A stretch of 64,000 nt of DNA from Pseudovibrio japonicus (GTDB lineage Bacteria; Pseudomonadota; Alphaproteobacteria; Rhizobiales; Stappiaceae). The position numbers and the translations under genes are program-made. This document shows positions 28,462 through 37,384 of this stretch, one piece after another. Position 1 is the stretch's first letter; every line of letters begins with the position of its first letter. Location: positions 1 to 64,000 of the forward strand of contig NZ_BMXE01000001.1 of the NCBI RefSeq assembly GCF_014651595.1, given 5' to 3'. The notes under the pieces are model-generated. The model ran no database searches, had not been told where the DNA came from, and saw only the letters and a program-made list of their open reading frames with translations.

Positions 28462-29628
28462 TCACCCCTTCTGTGTGGGCTTCATTCGTTTATAAATTTT
28501 CGTCCAAGCACTTAAAAAGCGCTCGACGTCATCATTGTTGGTAGCCCAACCCAGACTGATCCGGATTGCGCCACGCGCCAATGACTCAGGCACCCCCATT
28601 GCAAGAAGCACATGGGACGCGCCTACTTTGCCGGAAGAACAAGCGGATCCGGATGAAACGGCGACATCAAACAAATCAAAGTTGATGAGCGCGGTTTCAG
28701 CTGAAATCCCTTCAACTGCGAAACACGTCGTGTTGCCAAGACGCGGAACATCTTCACCGAAGATGATCGCCTCGGGAGAGATCTGTTTCAGTCTCTCCTC
28801 CATATGGTCTCGCAGGCGCGAAATCCTAGCATGTTCAGCAGGATCGGTTGATTGCGCTGCCGCAACCGCAAACCCTGCAATGCCTGCTGTATTTTCTGTT
28901 CCAGCCCTTCTCCACGATTCTTGTCCGCCACCTGTAAGCAGCGGAATGGGGCGAAAATCGCCTTTACCGAGGATAAGAGCGCCAACTCCTTGAGGACCTC
29001 CGATTTTGTGGGAGGAGATCGACATGGAGTTACAGCCAATCATGGCCATGGAAATTGGTTCTTTACCTGCCATCTGGACAGCGTCCACATGGAAGATATG
29101 GCCCAACTCCTCTGTGAGTACGCCGATTTCGCGCAGAGGCTGCAAAACGCCGGTCTCACTGTTGGCAGCCATGACGGATACCAAAACTGTTTCGTCTTTA
29201 CCCAGCTGCTCAAGCATCACGCGTAGCTCATCGACCATGACGCGGCCCGCTTCATCAACGGGAATGCTTTGTACGTTCTGGGGTGCAAATCGACCACCGC
29301 CAATCACGGAAGGGTGCTCGATCGCGCTCACAAAAACCTGTGTAAGAATGTAGGGCTCGCCGTTTTTCAGCCAAGTGGGCGACAAAGCTGTCACATTTGC
29401 TTCCGACGCGCCGCTTGTAAAAATGACATTTGCCGGAATTCCATCAACCAGTTCTGCAATTTTGTGCCTTGCATCTTCGATGATGGATCGGGCTCGGCGT
29501 CCACTGGCATGAATAGAGGACGCATTACCGGCTGCCTTATAGGCTTCCTGCAGCGCTAAAAGAGATTCTTCCCTCAGTGGAGCGCTGGCGTTATAGTCTA
29601 AATATGTCAGTTCGCGGTTTGTTGTCAT
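28462..29628 (-). CDS. Group I (NifS/IscS-like) cysteine desulfurase, first gene of the suf operon
   Basis: A 388-residue PLP enzyme with YLDYNASAPLR at the N-terminus, HVDAVQMAGK, the PLP lysine in SSHKIGGPQGVGAL and the mobile-loop Cys in SSGSACSSGKVGASHVL. The Ser/Cys-rich longer loop places it with IscS/NifS-type enzymes, distinct from SufS further down the same operon. It lies 141 bases before sufB. Many alphaproteobacterial suf operons carry this extra desulfurase. The division of labour with SufS is unknown. Confidence 0.9.
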   Translation of the reverse strand: MTTNRELTYLDYNASAPLREESLLALQEAYKAAGNASSIHASGRRARSIIEDARHKIAELVDGIPANVIFTSGASEANVTALSPTWLKNGEPYILTQVFVSAIEHPSVIGGGRFAPQNVQSIPVDEAGRVMVDELRVMLEQLGKDETVLVSVMAANSETGVLQPLREIGVLTEELGHIFHVDAVQMAGKEPISMAMIGCNSMSISSHKIGGPQGVGALILGKGDFRPIPLLTGGGQESWRRAGTENTAGIAGFAVAAAQSTDPAEHARISRLRDHMEERLKQISPEAIIFGEDVPRLGNTTCFAVEGISAETALINFDLFDVAVSSGSACSSGKVGASHVLLAMGVPESLARGAIRISLGWATNNDDVERFLSAWTKIYKRMKPTQKG

Positions 29629-29828
29629 AGTTTAACACAGAAAATGGGGTTCTTTAATGCCCTAATTGGGTCTTCACGGAAATGGAAACCTTGATATTTT
29701 CCACGGTGCTTACGATAAGGGATAGAGAGTTCCCTTTGAGTTCGTTGAGGTCTATAACGTGAGTGCGCCGAGTTGGATATACCTTTCTCCGATAGAAGTC
29801 GATTTTCGGTGTAGCCCTTGAGATTCAT

Positions 29829-29845
29829 CGTAGAATAATTCTAAA
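29829..29845 (-). promoter_or_regulatory. Probable Irr box (ICE) overlapping the suf transcription start
   Basis: CGTAGAATAATTCTAAA matches the Irr iron-control element TTTAGAA-N3-TTCTAAA (read in either direction) at 12 of 14 defined bases. It has the inner palindrome TAGAA-TAA-TTCTA. It lies directly downstream of the -10 of the suf promoter, where a bound repressor would block transcription. Irr acts under iron limitation in alphaproteobacteria, and predicted Irr sites before suf are known in the group. Confidence 0.6.
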
Positions 29846-29849
29846 CTGG

Positions 29850-29878
29850 TTCTAATAAACTTGCATCTTACAGTCAAG
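29850..29878 (-). promoter_or_regulatory. Sigma-70-type promoter of the suf operon
   Basis: On the minus strand CTTGAC (29873-29878), a perfect alphaproteobacterial -35, is followed after exactly 17 bases by TTAGAA (29850-29855). The predicted start is near 29843, about 215 bases upstream of the first suf-operon start codon. Confidence 0.6.
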
Positions 29879-29959
29879 TTTAATCGATAACAATCCAGTG
29901 TACTAGAAAAAAACCGGCGGCCATTTGCTGCCAACCAAAACAAGAGGATTTTGCAGTAT

Positions 29960-30619
29960 ATGCCTGAGGTGATCTTCAATGGCCCTGCAGGGCGGCTAGA
30001 AGGCCGTTTCCATCCAGCTAAAAAACGCAACGCTCCAATCGCATTGGTTTTGCATCTGCACCCGCAGTTTGGCGGTACGATGAACAATCAGATCATCTAC
30101 CAGATGTATTACATGTTTGCGAAACGTGGTTTTGCCGTTCTGCGCTTCAACTTCCGCGGTGTCGGTCGTTCACAAGGCCAGTTCGATCACGGACAAGGCG
30201 AGCTGTCTGACGCAGCGGCGGCGCTGGATTGGGTACAGACTGTACACCCTGATGCGCGTGCGTGCTGGATTGCAGGTTTCTCGTTTGGTGCGTGGATCGG
30301 CATGCAACTTTTGATGCGCCGTCCGGAAGTGGAAGGCTTTATCTCTGTTGCGCCGCCAGCAAACCTTCATGACTTTTCGTTCCTTGCCCCCTGCCCGTCT
30401 TCAGGGCTGATTATTCACGGTGAGGAAGACAAGGTTGTTCCACAAAAAGATGTGCAGGCACTGGTTGATAAGCTGAAGACCCAGAAGGGTATCATCATCG
30501 ACCATCAGGAAATGCCTGGTGCGAACCACTTCTTCGAAAATCATGTGGATGGTCTGATTGATAACTGCGCCGGCTATCTGGATCGCCGTCTCGGCTTGAT
30601 CGGAGAAGATGCAGTCTAA
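29960..30619 (+). CDS. Alpha/beta-hydrolase family protein
   Basis: A 219-residue serine-hydrolase fold. The nucleophile elbow is G-F-S-F-G (IAGFSFGAWIG), the acid is probably Asp in GEEDKVVP and the histidine in GANHFFENH. It also has LHPHPQFGGTMNNQ, the oxyanion-side motif of this dienelactone-hydrolase-like group. The gene is divergent from the suf operon and often neighbours it in alphaproteobacteria. The ATG at 29960 (MPEVIFNGPAGRLEGR) is used; a TTG at 29951 is possible. Substrate unknown. Confidence 0.85.
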   Translation: MPEVIFNGPAGRLEGRFHPAKKRNAPIALVLHLHPQFGGTMNNQIIYQMYYMFAKRGFAVLRFNFRGVGRSQGQFDHGQGELSDAAAALDWVQTVHPDARACWIAGFSFGAWIGMQLLMRRPEVEGFISVAPPANLHDFSFLAPCPSSGLIIHGEEDKVVPQKDVQALVDKLKTQKGIIIDHQEMPGANHFFENHVDGLIDNCAGYLDRRLGLIGEDAV

Positions 30620-30651
30620 TCGTCAAAGTGACAAAGACTTCTTTGCATAAG

Positions 30652-30682
30652 AAAAAGCCCGGTCGATTGACCGGGCTTTTTT
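30652..30682 (+). terminator. Terminator after the alpha/beta-hydrolase gene
   Basis: AAAAAGCCCGGTC and GACCGGGCTTTTTT form a perfect 13-bp stem with the loop GATT and a T-run. It lies between convergent genes; its A/T-flanked symmetry lets it serve both. Confidence 0.93.
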
Positions 30683-30712
30683 GTATCTGAATTTTATAAG
30701 CTGGCTGGTGCC

Positions 30713-31099
30713 TTATTCGCCGGGTGTCCAGGCGTTGTAGTCTCCTGTCACTGCCGGACGTTTTTCCGGGGTCAGGATAGAGCCTTTTGGACGGTAGGCG
30801 TTTGGTGTGCCTGTCAGGTTCGGCGAATGAGCAATTTCCCAGTCGTGGGCAACATAGCCGCTCTCGGTTGGCGGCGTGTTGGTGCGGTAATGCATCCAGC
30901 CGTGCCAGCCGGCAGGGATCTGGGAGGCTTCTGCAAGGTTTTTATAGATCACCCAGCGGCGCTTGCCGCCACGCTCTTTATAGTACTTGTTGCCAAACTC
31001 ATCGGTCCCGACGAACTCACCCTTTCTCCATGTGAAGAAGCGAGTGCCCCACGTGTCGCTGTTCCACCATGTGAAGAACGTCAGCAGAAGGTGTTTCAT
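30713..31099 (-). CDS. NDUFA12-family complex I accessory subunit
   Basis: A 128-residue homologue of mitochondrial NDUFA12 (B17.2). It has WGTRFFTWRKGEFVGTDEFGNKYY, RRWVIY, the strongly conserved PAGWHGWMHYRTNTPP and a C-terminal proline-rich YRPKGS. The protein helps join the N and Q modules of NADH:ubiquinone oxidoreductase. The gene stands alone, as is normal in alphaproteobacteria. Confidence 0.92.
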   Translation of the reverse strand: MKHLLLTFFTWWNSDTWGTRFFTWRKGEFVGTDEFGNKYYKERGGKRRWVIYKNLAEASQIPAGWHGWMHYRTNTPPTESGYVAHDWEIAHSPNLTGTPNAYRPKGSILTPEKRPAVTGDYNAWTPGE

Positions 31100-31267
31100 A
31101 TGTCTGGCCTTTCCAGATCGCTGGCTTGTAAATTTTCTCGGAATATGACGAGTGTTTGGGGGCCTGTCCAGTCTTAGAGACCCGTAGTTTCAACTATTCA
31201 CCGGAACTCGCCCAAAATATCCTAGGGTCAGTTATTATTTTGACAATTCTGCCTCGCATTTGGCGCG

Positions 31268-31972
31268 TCATTTGGTTTCGCGGCGGGGCAAATACGGGTT
31301 TTGACTGAACTGGTCTGCTGGCGAAACATTGCCAATTTCCAGATCTTTGAGGGAAAGCGGCTCGTTTTCGTCCGTTTCGTGCGCCGGTCTAGAGGTTTTG
31401 ACGGGTTTTGGCCGTGCGGAAGAATCGGGGCGCGGTATGGCGCTTTCACGCTTCTGGTATTCGCGCGCTTTGTTCAGCGTTGCAAACTTGGCCTCGTTCT
31501 GCTCTAGCCGCTTTGCTGTGCCATCAATGACAAAACCACCGTCGCGATTGCGAACGAACTGGCGGCGATCCTTACAGATCGATTCTATGGACTTCTTCAA
31601 GGAGGCAGAGGAAATGGGCGTCACAAGCAGGTGGTGGGCGCCTGCTTCCATTGCACGGGTGACCAACGCACGGGTGCCGTAAGCGGTGATGAAGACGAGC
31701 GGGACATTGATCAGCTCAGGAACCCGGCCGGAGCGCATGAGCTTTAAGAGCTGGAAGCCACTGACAGGCTTCATCTCCCATCCGGAGAGCACCATATCTG
31801 GTGGGTCCGAGATGAGCATCGGCAAGGCTTCTTTGGGACTATCGTAGACGCGGACACGGCCCAGCTTCAGGGTACCCAAAATGCCCCGCAAGATTGCTTG
31901 GGTGGGTTTTGACTGTTCCACAAGAACCACATCTAGCTGAGAAATGTCCTTGCCGAAGGAGGTGTGATGCAT
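31268..31972 (-). CDS. Receiver-like domain protein lacking the phosphoacceptor Asp
   Basis: A 234-residue protein with an N-terminal CheY-like domain (residues about 14-135) and a polar C-terminal tail rich in Arg, Pro and Glu. The acidic pocket is degraded. The beta-1 motif reads VEQ, the phosphorylation position in DMVLSGWEMKP is Gly instead of Asp, and the beta-5 Lys is Thr (LVTP). The beta-4 Thr remains (FITAYG). The fold is kept (PVSGFQLLKLMR, AMEAGAHHLLVTPI). It probably acts as a phosphorylation-independent interaction module. No kinase or output domain is adjacent. Confidence 0.8.
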   Translation of the reverse strand: MHHTSFGKDISQLDVVLVEQSKPTQAILRGILGTLKLGRVRVYDSPKEALPMLISDPPDMVLSGWEMKPVSGFQLLKLMRSGRVPELINVPLVFITAYGTRALVTRAMEAGAHHLLVTPISSASLKKSIESICKDRRQFVRNRDGGFVIDGTAKRLEQNEAKFATLNKAREYQKRESAIPRPDSSARPKPVKTSRPAHETDENEPLSLKDLEIGNVSPADQFSQNPYLPRRETK

Positions 31973-32455
31973 ATCTGCTCGCTATTTTAACCTAACCAGA
32001 TGCTTAAGGCCTTTGGGAAACTATATAGGATCTATTGATATAACTACTGTGTAAATTTGCGTGGGGTGCACAGACTTTTTTACCTGCGATTTTTTGTGAT
32101 CCACTGAATAATTTTTCGGAAAAATACTCCCCAAAAAAAATGAGGTTGAGTTTGCTTTTTCGCTTGGCTTTGCGGAAATGGCGGGGTTCTGCTGCCTGAG
32201 CCCCTTTTTTGGCAGATCTGAAGGTCCCCACAATCCACACAGATTACAATATTTGGTGTTCTGATCCCTCTTATGCACACAAGCAGTGGACAGAACGCGC
32301 TTGACGATGGTTTCCGATTCAATCTAGTTTGAGGTCGAAATCAAGACGTGTTCAGGATAGTGCGGCCTCGGCCGGGAGTTCACCAAAATATTAGTAGCTT
32401 CGAGTGCTAGGAGTTGGATTTATTTTCACTTCAAGCGGTCGCTTTTTTTTGCCAA
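31973..32455. other. Intergenic stretch upstream of nrdJ, no gene seen
   Basis: About 480 bases with no supported coding frame. Between 32081 and 32180 there are runs of A and T but no paired stem with a T-run that I trust. Confidence 0.4.
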
Positions 32456-32484
32456 TTGCAGCCTAAATATTGTGTTAATATATT
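32456..32484 (+). promoter_or_regulatory. Sigma-70-type promoter of nrdJ
   Basis: TTGCAG (32456-32461) and TATATT (32479-32484) with a 17-base spacer. The predicted start is near 32491, giving a leader of about 180 bases. Both NrdR-like boxes overlap this promoter region. Confidence 0.55.
32460..32475 (+). promoter_or_regulatory. NrdR box 1 of nrdJ
   Basis: AGCCTAAATATTGTGT matches the NrdR consensus ACAC-W-ATATA-W-GTGT-type palindrome at about 13 of 16 bases. It lies in the -35/-10 spacer. Confidence 0.6.
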
Positions 32485-32490
32485 ATCGGC

Positions 32491-32506
32491 ACACTAGATA
32501 TTGTAA
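32491..32506 (+). promoter_or_regulatory. NrdR box 2 of nrdJ
   Basis: ACACTAGATATTGTAA matches the NrdR consensus at about 13 of 16 bases. It begins at the predicted transcription start. The gap to box 1 is 15 bases (centre distance 31, three helical turns), the usual geometry of paired NrdR boxes. Confidence 0.6.
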
Positions 32507-32670
32507 CAGCATCAAAAGCGCGCCACTTTACCTGCGTTAACAAGGACAAATACCAGATAGCGGAATAATCAGAACCGGCGGCGGAATTTTGGTTACAATC
32601 TTAGCTATCTGATCTCTTAAAACCGAGATGCACCGCGGTGGTCTAAACCGGGTGCGATAAGGGGCTAAAT

Positions 32671-35600
32671 ATGAGAATTGAACGGCGATATACTGCGGAA
32701 GGAAAATCCCCCTACGCAGATATTGAATTCTGTAATGCAACGAGCGAAATCCGTAACCCGGATGGCTCCGTTGTGTTTCGCCTCGAGAACATTCAGGTTC
32801 CAAAACAGTTCTCTCAGGTTGCCTCAGACATTCTTGCGCAAAAGTACTTTCGTAAGGCAGGCGTGCCTGCGAAGCTGAAGGCTGTTGAAGAGAACACTGT
32901 TCCTTCCTGGCTGTGGCGCAAGGCACCGGATGACAAAGCCCTTGCCAAGATGGCGAAGGACAAGCGCTTCGGTTCCGAGATCGACAGTCGTCAGGTCTTC
33001 GACCGTCTGGCGGGTACATGGACCTATTGGGGCTGGAAAGGCGGCTACTTCGACAGTGAAGCAGACGCACAGGCGTTTTATGACGAACTGCGCTATATGC
33101 TTGCCACCCAGAAGGTTGCACCAAACTCCCCTCAGTGGTTCAACACCGGCCTGCACTGGGCGTATGGCATTGATGGCCCAAGCCAGGGTCACCATTACGT
33201 TGACTTTGAAACCGGCGAACTGACCCGTTCTGCGACTGCCTACGAGCATCCGCAGCCACATGCCTGCTTCATTCAGTCCGTTGATGATGATCTGGTGAAT
33301 GAGAACGGCATCATGGACCTGTGGGTTCGTGAAGCACGTCTGTTCAAATACGGCTCCGGCACCGGCACCAACTTCTCCTCCTTGCGTGCAAGCGGTGAGC
33401 GTCTGGCGGGCGGCGGCAAGTCCTCCGGCCTGATGAGCTTCCTGAAGATCGGCGACCGTGCAGCGGGCGCGATCAAGTCCGGTGGTACCACACGCCGTGC
33501 GGCGAAGATGGTTGTGGTCGACATCGACCATCCAGATATTGAAGAATTCGTGACCTGGAAGGTGCATGAGGAACAGAAAGTTGCGGCGATCGTAACCGGT
33601 TCCAAGATCTGTCAGAAGCACCTGCAGGCGGTGATGAAGGCTTGCGTCAACTGCGAAGGCAGCGGCGACGATTGCTTTGACCCGAAAAAGAACCCTGCCC
33701 TGAAGCGCGAAATGCGCGCTGCCAAGAAGGCCATGGTTCCTGACAACTACATCCAGCGTGTGGTTCAGTTCGCGCGTCAGGGTTACAAGACCATTGAATT
33801 CCCAACTTATAATACAGACTGGGATTCTGAAGCGTATTTGACCGTTTCCGGCCAGAACTCCAACAACTCCGTTCGTGTGACCGATGGCTTCCTGAAAGCT
33901 GTGACCGCAGACGGTGACTGGGATCTGACTGGCCGTATTGACGGTGAAACCAAGAAGACCATTAAAGCTGCCGAGCTTTGGGAACAGATTGGTTACGCTG
34001 CATGGGCGTCTGCTGATCCGGGCCTTCAGTACCACACCACAATCAATGAGTGGCACACCTGCCCGCAGGGCGGCGAGATCCGCGCATCCAACCCATGTTC
34101 TGAATACATGTTCCTGGATGACACCGCGTGTAACCTTGCATCCCTGAACCTCTTGCAGTTCCGCAAGGACGACCGCCAGTTCGATTTTGACAAGTTTGAG
34201 CATGCAACCCGCCTCTGGCAGATTGTGCTTGAGATCTCCGTCATGATGGCGCAGTTCCCATCCAAGCAGATTGCACAGCTATCTTACGAATACCGCACCA
34301 CAGGTCTGGGCTACGCCAACATCGGCGGCCTGCTGATGACCTCCGGTATTGCTTATGACAGTGACGAAGGCCGTGCGCTTTGTGGTGCCATCACAGCGAT
34401 CATGACCGGTGTGTGTTATGCCACATCTGCTGAAATGGCTGGTGAACTGGGCTCCTTCCCTCGCTATGAGGAAAACGCCAAGGACATGCTGCGGGTCATC
34501 CGCAACCACCGCCGTGCAGCTCACAGTGAGACAAAGGGTTACGAGAAGCTCAGCACCTTGCCCGTTCCACTGGATGCTACCAACTGTCCGCAGGACGTGC
34601 TTGTTGAACGTGCCCGTCTGGCATGGGACAAGGCGCTGGAGCTTGGCGAGAAGCACGGTTACCGCAACGCGCAGACCACTGTGATTGCACCAACCGGAAC
34701 CATTGGTCTGGTGATGGACTGTGACACCACCGGTATTGAGCCTGACTTTGCGCTTGTGAAGTTCAAGAAGCTTGCTGGCGGCGGTTACTTCAAGATCATC
34801 AACCGCGCGGTTCCTGAAGCACTGCGTGCTCTGGGTTACTCTGAAGCAGAAATCGGCGAGATTGAAGCTTATGCCGTTGGTCATGGCTCCATCTCTCAGG
34901 CCCCTGCAATCAATGAAGCCAGCCTGCGGGCCAAAGGCTTTGATGATGCAGCGTTTGAAAAGCTTTCCGGTGCGCTTGGCTCAGCCTTCGACATCAAGTT
35001 TGTGTTCAACCGCTGGACCCTTGGTGACGAGCTATTGACCGGTAAACTGGGCGTTTCTACTGAGCAGCTGGAAGACATGGAGTTTGACCTTCTGACCCAT
35101 ATGGGCTTCAGCAAGGCAGATATTGAAGCGGCAAACACCCACGTTTGTGGTGCCATGACGCTGGAAGGTGCCCCGCACCTGAAGGAAGAGCATTACCCTG
35201 TATTTGACTGTGCGAACCCATGTGGCCGCATTGGTAAGCGCTTCCTGTCTGTTAACAGCCACATCCAGATGATGGCAGCGGCTCAGCCGTTCATCTCTGG
35301 TGCGATCTCCAAGACCATCAACATGGCAAACTCTGCCAGTGTTGAAGACTGTAAAGACGCTTACATGCTTTCCTGGAAGCTGGGCCTGAAGGCAAACGCG
35401 CTTTACCGTGATGGTTCCAAGCTGTCTCAGCCGCTCAATGCACAGCTTCTGGAAGATGAAGACGACGAGGCAGAAGACACCGTTGATGACATCATCGCAC
35501 AGCCGCAGGCTGCGCGCGCTGAAGCCGTTGCTGAGCGTATTGTTGAGCGTGTTATTGAACGGGCTGTTCGCAACCGTGAGAAGCTGCCAAACCGCCGTAA

Positions 35601-36339
35601 GGGTTACACACAAAAGGCCTCCGTTGGTGGCCACAAAGTGTACCTGACCACTGGTGAATACGAGGATGGCCGTATCGGCGAAATCTTCATCGACATGCAC
35701 AAAGAAGGCGCTGCCTTCCGCTCGTTGATGAATAACTTCGCAATCGCGATTTCTCTTGGCCTACAGTACGGCGTGCCTTTGGAAGAATATGTTGACGCAT
35801 TCACCTTCACCCGTTTCGAGCCTGCTGGCATGGTGATGGGCAATGATGCAATCAAGAATGCAACTTCCATTCTTGACTACATTTTCCGTGAGTTGGCTGT
35901 GTCTTATCTAGGTCGCAACGATCTGGCACATGTTCCACCGGAAGCACTGGACAGTGCGACTTCGACCTCCCGCTCTTCTACTGAAGGTCAGGGTGAGGAC
36001 GGTGGTCCTGCTATCGTGTCTCACGGCCTTGTACGTGGTCAGACCGAGAAGTTCCGTCTGGTTCCAGGTGGTGACCCGGCTGTTCAGCTGGCAGGTGCGA
36101 TCTCAGCGCAGTCTGATGCGATTGCAACAGCCTTCCAGCGCGGTGGTGAAGCAACGGCAACAGCTGCTGTTGGCACTGCAACACCTGCAGCTCAGCCATC
36201 TGTTGCCAGTCAGGTCGCTCAGGCACGCATGAAGGGTTATGAAGGCGAAAGCTGCGCAGAGTGCGGTAACTTCACCATGGTGCGCAACGGCACCTGCCTG
36301 AAGTGCGACACCTGCGGCTCCACCAGCGGCTGCAGTTAA
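32671..36339 (+). CDS. nrdJ: NrdJ, adenosylcobalamin-dependent (class II) ribonucleotide reductase
   Basis: Makes deoxyribonucleotides with or without oxygen, using adenosylcobalamin as radical source. The 1222-residue product has the long alphaproteobacterial NrdJ layout. A large catalytic barrel carries [41 protein letters not shown] and [28 protein letters not shown]-like region follows ([24 protein letters not shown]). The tail has redox/zinc-ribbon-like cysteines (CAEC, CLKC, CGS..GC). No intein and no frameshift. The ATG at 32671 follows AAGGGG. The upstream NrdR-box pair suggests repression when dATP is high. No cobalamin riboswitch was recognised. Confidence 0.96.
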   Translation: MRIERRYTAEGKSPYADIEFCNATSEIRNPDGSVVFRLENIQVPKQFSQVASDILAQKYFRKAGVPAKLKAVEENTVPSWLWRKAPDDKALAKMAKDKRFGSEIDSRQVFDRLAGTWTYWGWKGGYFDSEADAQAFYDELRYMLATQKVAPNSPQWFNTGLHWAYGIDGPSQGHHYVDFETGELTRSATAYEHPQPHACFIQSVDDDLVNENGIMDLWVREARLFKYGSGTGTNFSSLRASGERLAGGGKSSGLMSFLKIGDRAAGAIKSGGTTRRAAKMVVVDIDHPDIEEFVTWKVHEEQKVAAIVTGSKICQKHLQAVMKACVNCEGSGDDCFDPKKNPALKREMRAAKKAMVPDNYIQRVVQFARQGYKTIEFPTYNTDWDSEAYLTVSGQNSNNSVRVTDGFLKAVTADGDWDLTGRIDGETKKTIKAAELWEQIGYAAWASADPGLQYHTTINEWHTCPQGGEIRASNPCSEYMFLDDTACNLASLNLLQFRKDDRQFDFDKFEHATRLWQIVLEISVMMAQFPSKQIAQLSYEYRTTGLGYANIGGLLMTSGIAYDSDEGRALCGAITAIMTGVCYATSAEMAGELGSFPRYEENAKDMLRVIRNHRRAAHSETKGYEKLSTLPVPLDATNCPQDVLVERARLAWDKALELGEKHGYRNAQTTVIAPTGTIGLVMDCDTTGIEPDFALVKFKKLAGGGYFKIINRAVPEALRALGYSEAEIGEIEAYAVGHGSISQAPAINEASLRAKGFDDAAFEKLSGALGSAFDIKFVFNRWTLGDELLTGKLGVSTEQLEDMEFDLLTHMGFSKADIEAANTHVCGAMTLEGAPHLKEEHYPVFDCANPCGRIGKRFLSVNSHIQMMAAAQPFISGAISKTINMANSASVEDCKDAYMLSWKLGLKANALYRDGSKLSQPLNAQLLEDEDDEAEDTVDDIIAQPQAARAEAVAERIVERVIERAVRNREKLPNRRKGYTQKASVGGHKVYLTTGEYEDGRIGEIFIDMHKEGAAFRSLMNNFAIAISLGLQYGVPLEEYVDAFTFTRFEPAGMVMGNDAIKNATSILDYIFRELAVSYLGRNDLAHVPPEALDSATSTSRSSTEGQGEDGGPAIVSHGLVRGQTEKFRLVPGGDPAVQLAGAISAQSDAIATAFQRGGEATATAAVGTATPAAQPSVASQVAQARMKGYEGESCAECGNFTMVRNGTCLKCDTCGSTSGCS

Positions 36340-36347
36340 TGCGCTAA

Positions 36348-36443
36348 GTCGGTTGTTGATTACCCCCTAGGGGTGCGCTTTTAGGGGGATTTTTGACCCT
36401 AGATACCCCAAATGATGGCTCTGAAGCATTTCAGAGCCATTAT
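36348..36443 (+). repeat. Repeat R1 behind nrdJ, original copy (contains terminators)
   Basis: This stretch, starting GTCGGTTGTTGATTACCCCCT, recurs in diverged form at 41771-41856. The first 21 bases are identical. In this copy two hairpins are intact; in the other copy both are broken by substitutions. Confidence 0.8.
36363..36394 (+). terminator. First terminator of nrdJ
   Basis: CCCCCTA and TAGGGGG pair as a 7-bp stem with a 12-base loop, followed by ATTTTT, 24 bases after the nrdJ stop. Confidence 0.75.
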
Positions 36444-36450
36444 TGTTTTA
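36413..36450 (+). terminator. Second hairpin terminator after nrdJ
   Basis: ATGGCTCTGAA and TTCAGAGCCAT form an 11-bp perfect stem with the loop GCA or so, followed by TATTGTTTTA. Confidence 0.7.
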
Positions 36451-36634
36451 ATATTTTCATTTCAAGAAACATTGTTTAGCTGTGTGCGTCCGGCGAACCT
36501 GATAAAGCCATATAATCGCTTGACCTAGTTTGTGTAACATCGCCTAATGGTTGTCTTCTTGTACCATTGTGTTACCCGCCGCGAAAAATGGCGAGCAAGG
36601 TGCAGAAGGGTCATCCGACATAAAAGGGGGGTGC

Positions 36635-37372
36635 ATGCAAGCGGATAAGAAAGCATGTCTTGTCATCGGTGCAGGCGATGATACGGGTGCAGCGATTGGA
36701 CGGGCCTTTGCGCGCGAACACATGGTTTCGTGTCTGGTTCGGAGGCCTCGACACGCTGGCGCACTCGAAGCTCTGGCCAAATCAATCCGGGATGAAGGCT
36801 ACCAAGCTGTTGCCCTCCCCGCTGATGCGCGCGAAGAAAATGATATGACGGCACTCGTCGAGAAGATCGAAACAGAGATCGCTCCGATTGAAGTAGCAGT
36901 GTTTAACATTGGCGCAAACGTCCGGTTTCCAATAACCCAGACAACGAGCCGCGTCTATCGGAAGGTTTGGGAGATGGGCTGCTTTGCCGGTTTCCTAATG
37001 GGGCGCGAAGTGGCGAAGGTCATGCTTAAGCGTGGTCATGGAACTATCATCTTTACAGGTGCAACAGCGAGTGTTCGCGGGCGCGAGTCAAGTGCCGCCT
37101 TCGCTGGCGCAAAGCATAGCCTACGTGCTCTTGCTCAATCTATGGCGCGTGAGCTTGGTCCAAAGAACATTCATGTAGCACACACCATTATCGATGGTGC
37201 AATCGATTCAAACTTCATTCGTGAAAATGTACCTAACGTGGAAGCGTTTCGCGAGGATGATGCAATCCTCAACCCCGATCACATCGCCCAAAACTACGTC
37301 ATGCTACACAAGCAGCCGCGTACGGCCTGGACGCATGAACTTGACCTGCGCCCTTGGAAAGAGACTTGGTAG
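36635..37372 (+). CDS. SDR-family oxidoreductase with Phe in place of the catalytic Tyr
   Basis: A 245-residue short-chain dehydrogenase/reductase. The nucleotide-binding region is LVIGAGDDTGAAIGRAF, NxG is seen as NIGANV, and the catalytic Ser region is IIFTGATASVRG. The YxxxK motif reads FAGAK, keeping the Lys but with Phe for Tyr. A subset of SDRs shows this change, and it questions ordinary dehydrogenase chemistry. The ATG at 36635 follows AAAAGGGGGG; the frame extends to 36551 without support. It is 12 bases from the next gene, so they form a two-gene operon in an apparently inserted segment. Confidence 0.82.
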   Translation: MQADKKACLVIGAGDDTGAAIGRAFAREHMVSCLVRRPRHAGALEALAKSIRDEGYQAVALPADAREENDMTALVEKIETEIAPIEVAVFNIGANVRFPITQTTSRVYRKVWEMGCFAGFLMGREVAKVMLKRGHGTIIFTGATASVRGRESSAAFAGAKHSLRALAQSMARELGPKNIHVAHTIIDGAIDSNFIRENVPNVEAFREDDAILNPDHIAQNYVMLHKQPRTAWTHELDLRPWKETW

Positions 37373-37384
37373 GAAATAGATTAG

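Noticed and set aside
27544-28515. A 323-codon plus-strand frame opposite sufB
   Set aside because: Antisense shadow; it crosses the sufB start and the operon gap and matches nothing.
32507-32670. Cobalamin riboswitch upstream of nrdJ
   Set aside because: Expected by function, but no B12 box or typical arms were seen, and nrdJ is normally not under such control when it is the main reductase.
32824-34203. A 459-codon minus-strand frame opposite nrdJ
   Set aside because: Long only because of the codon bias of nrdJ; the sense frame is a complete, conserved enzyme.
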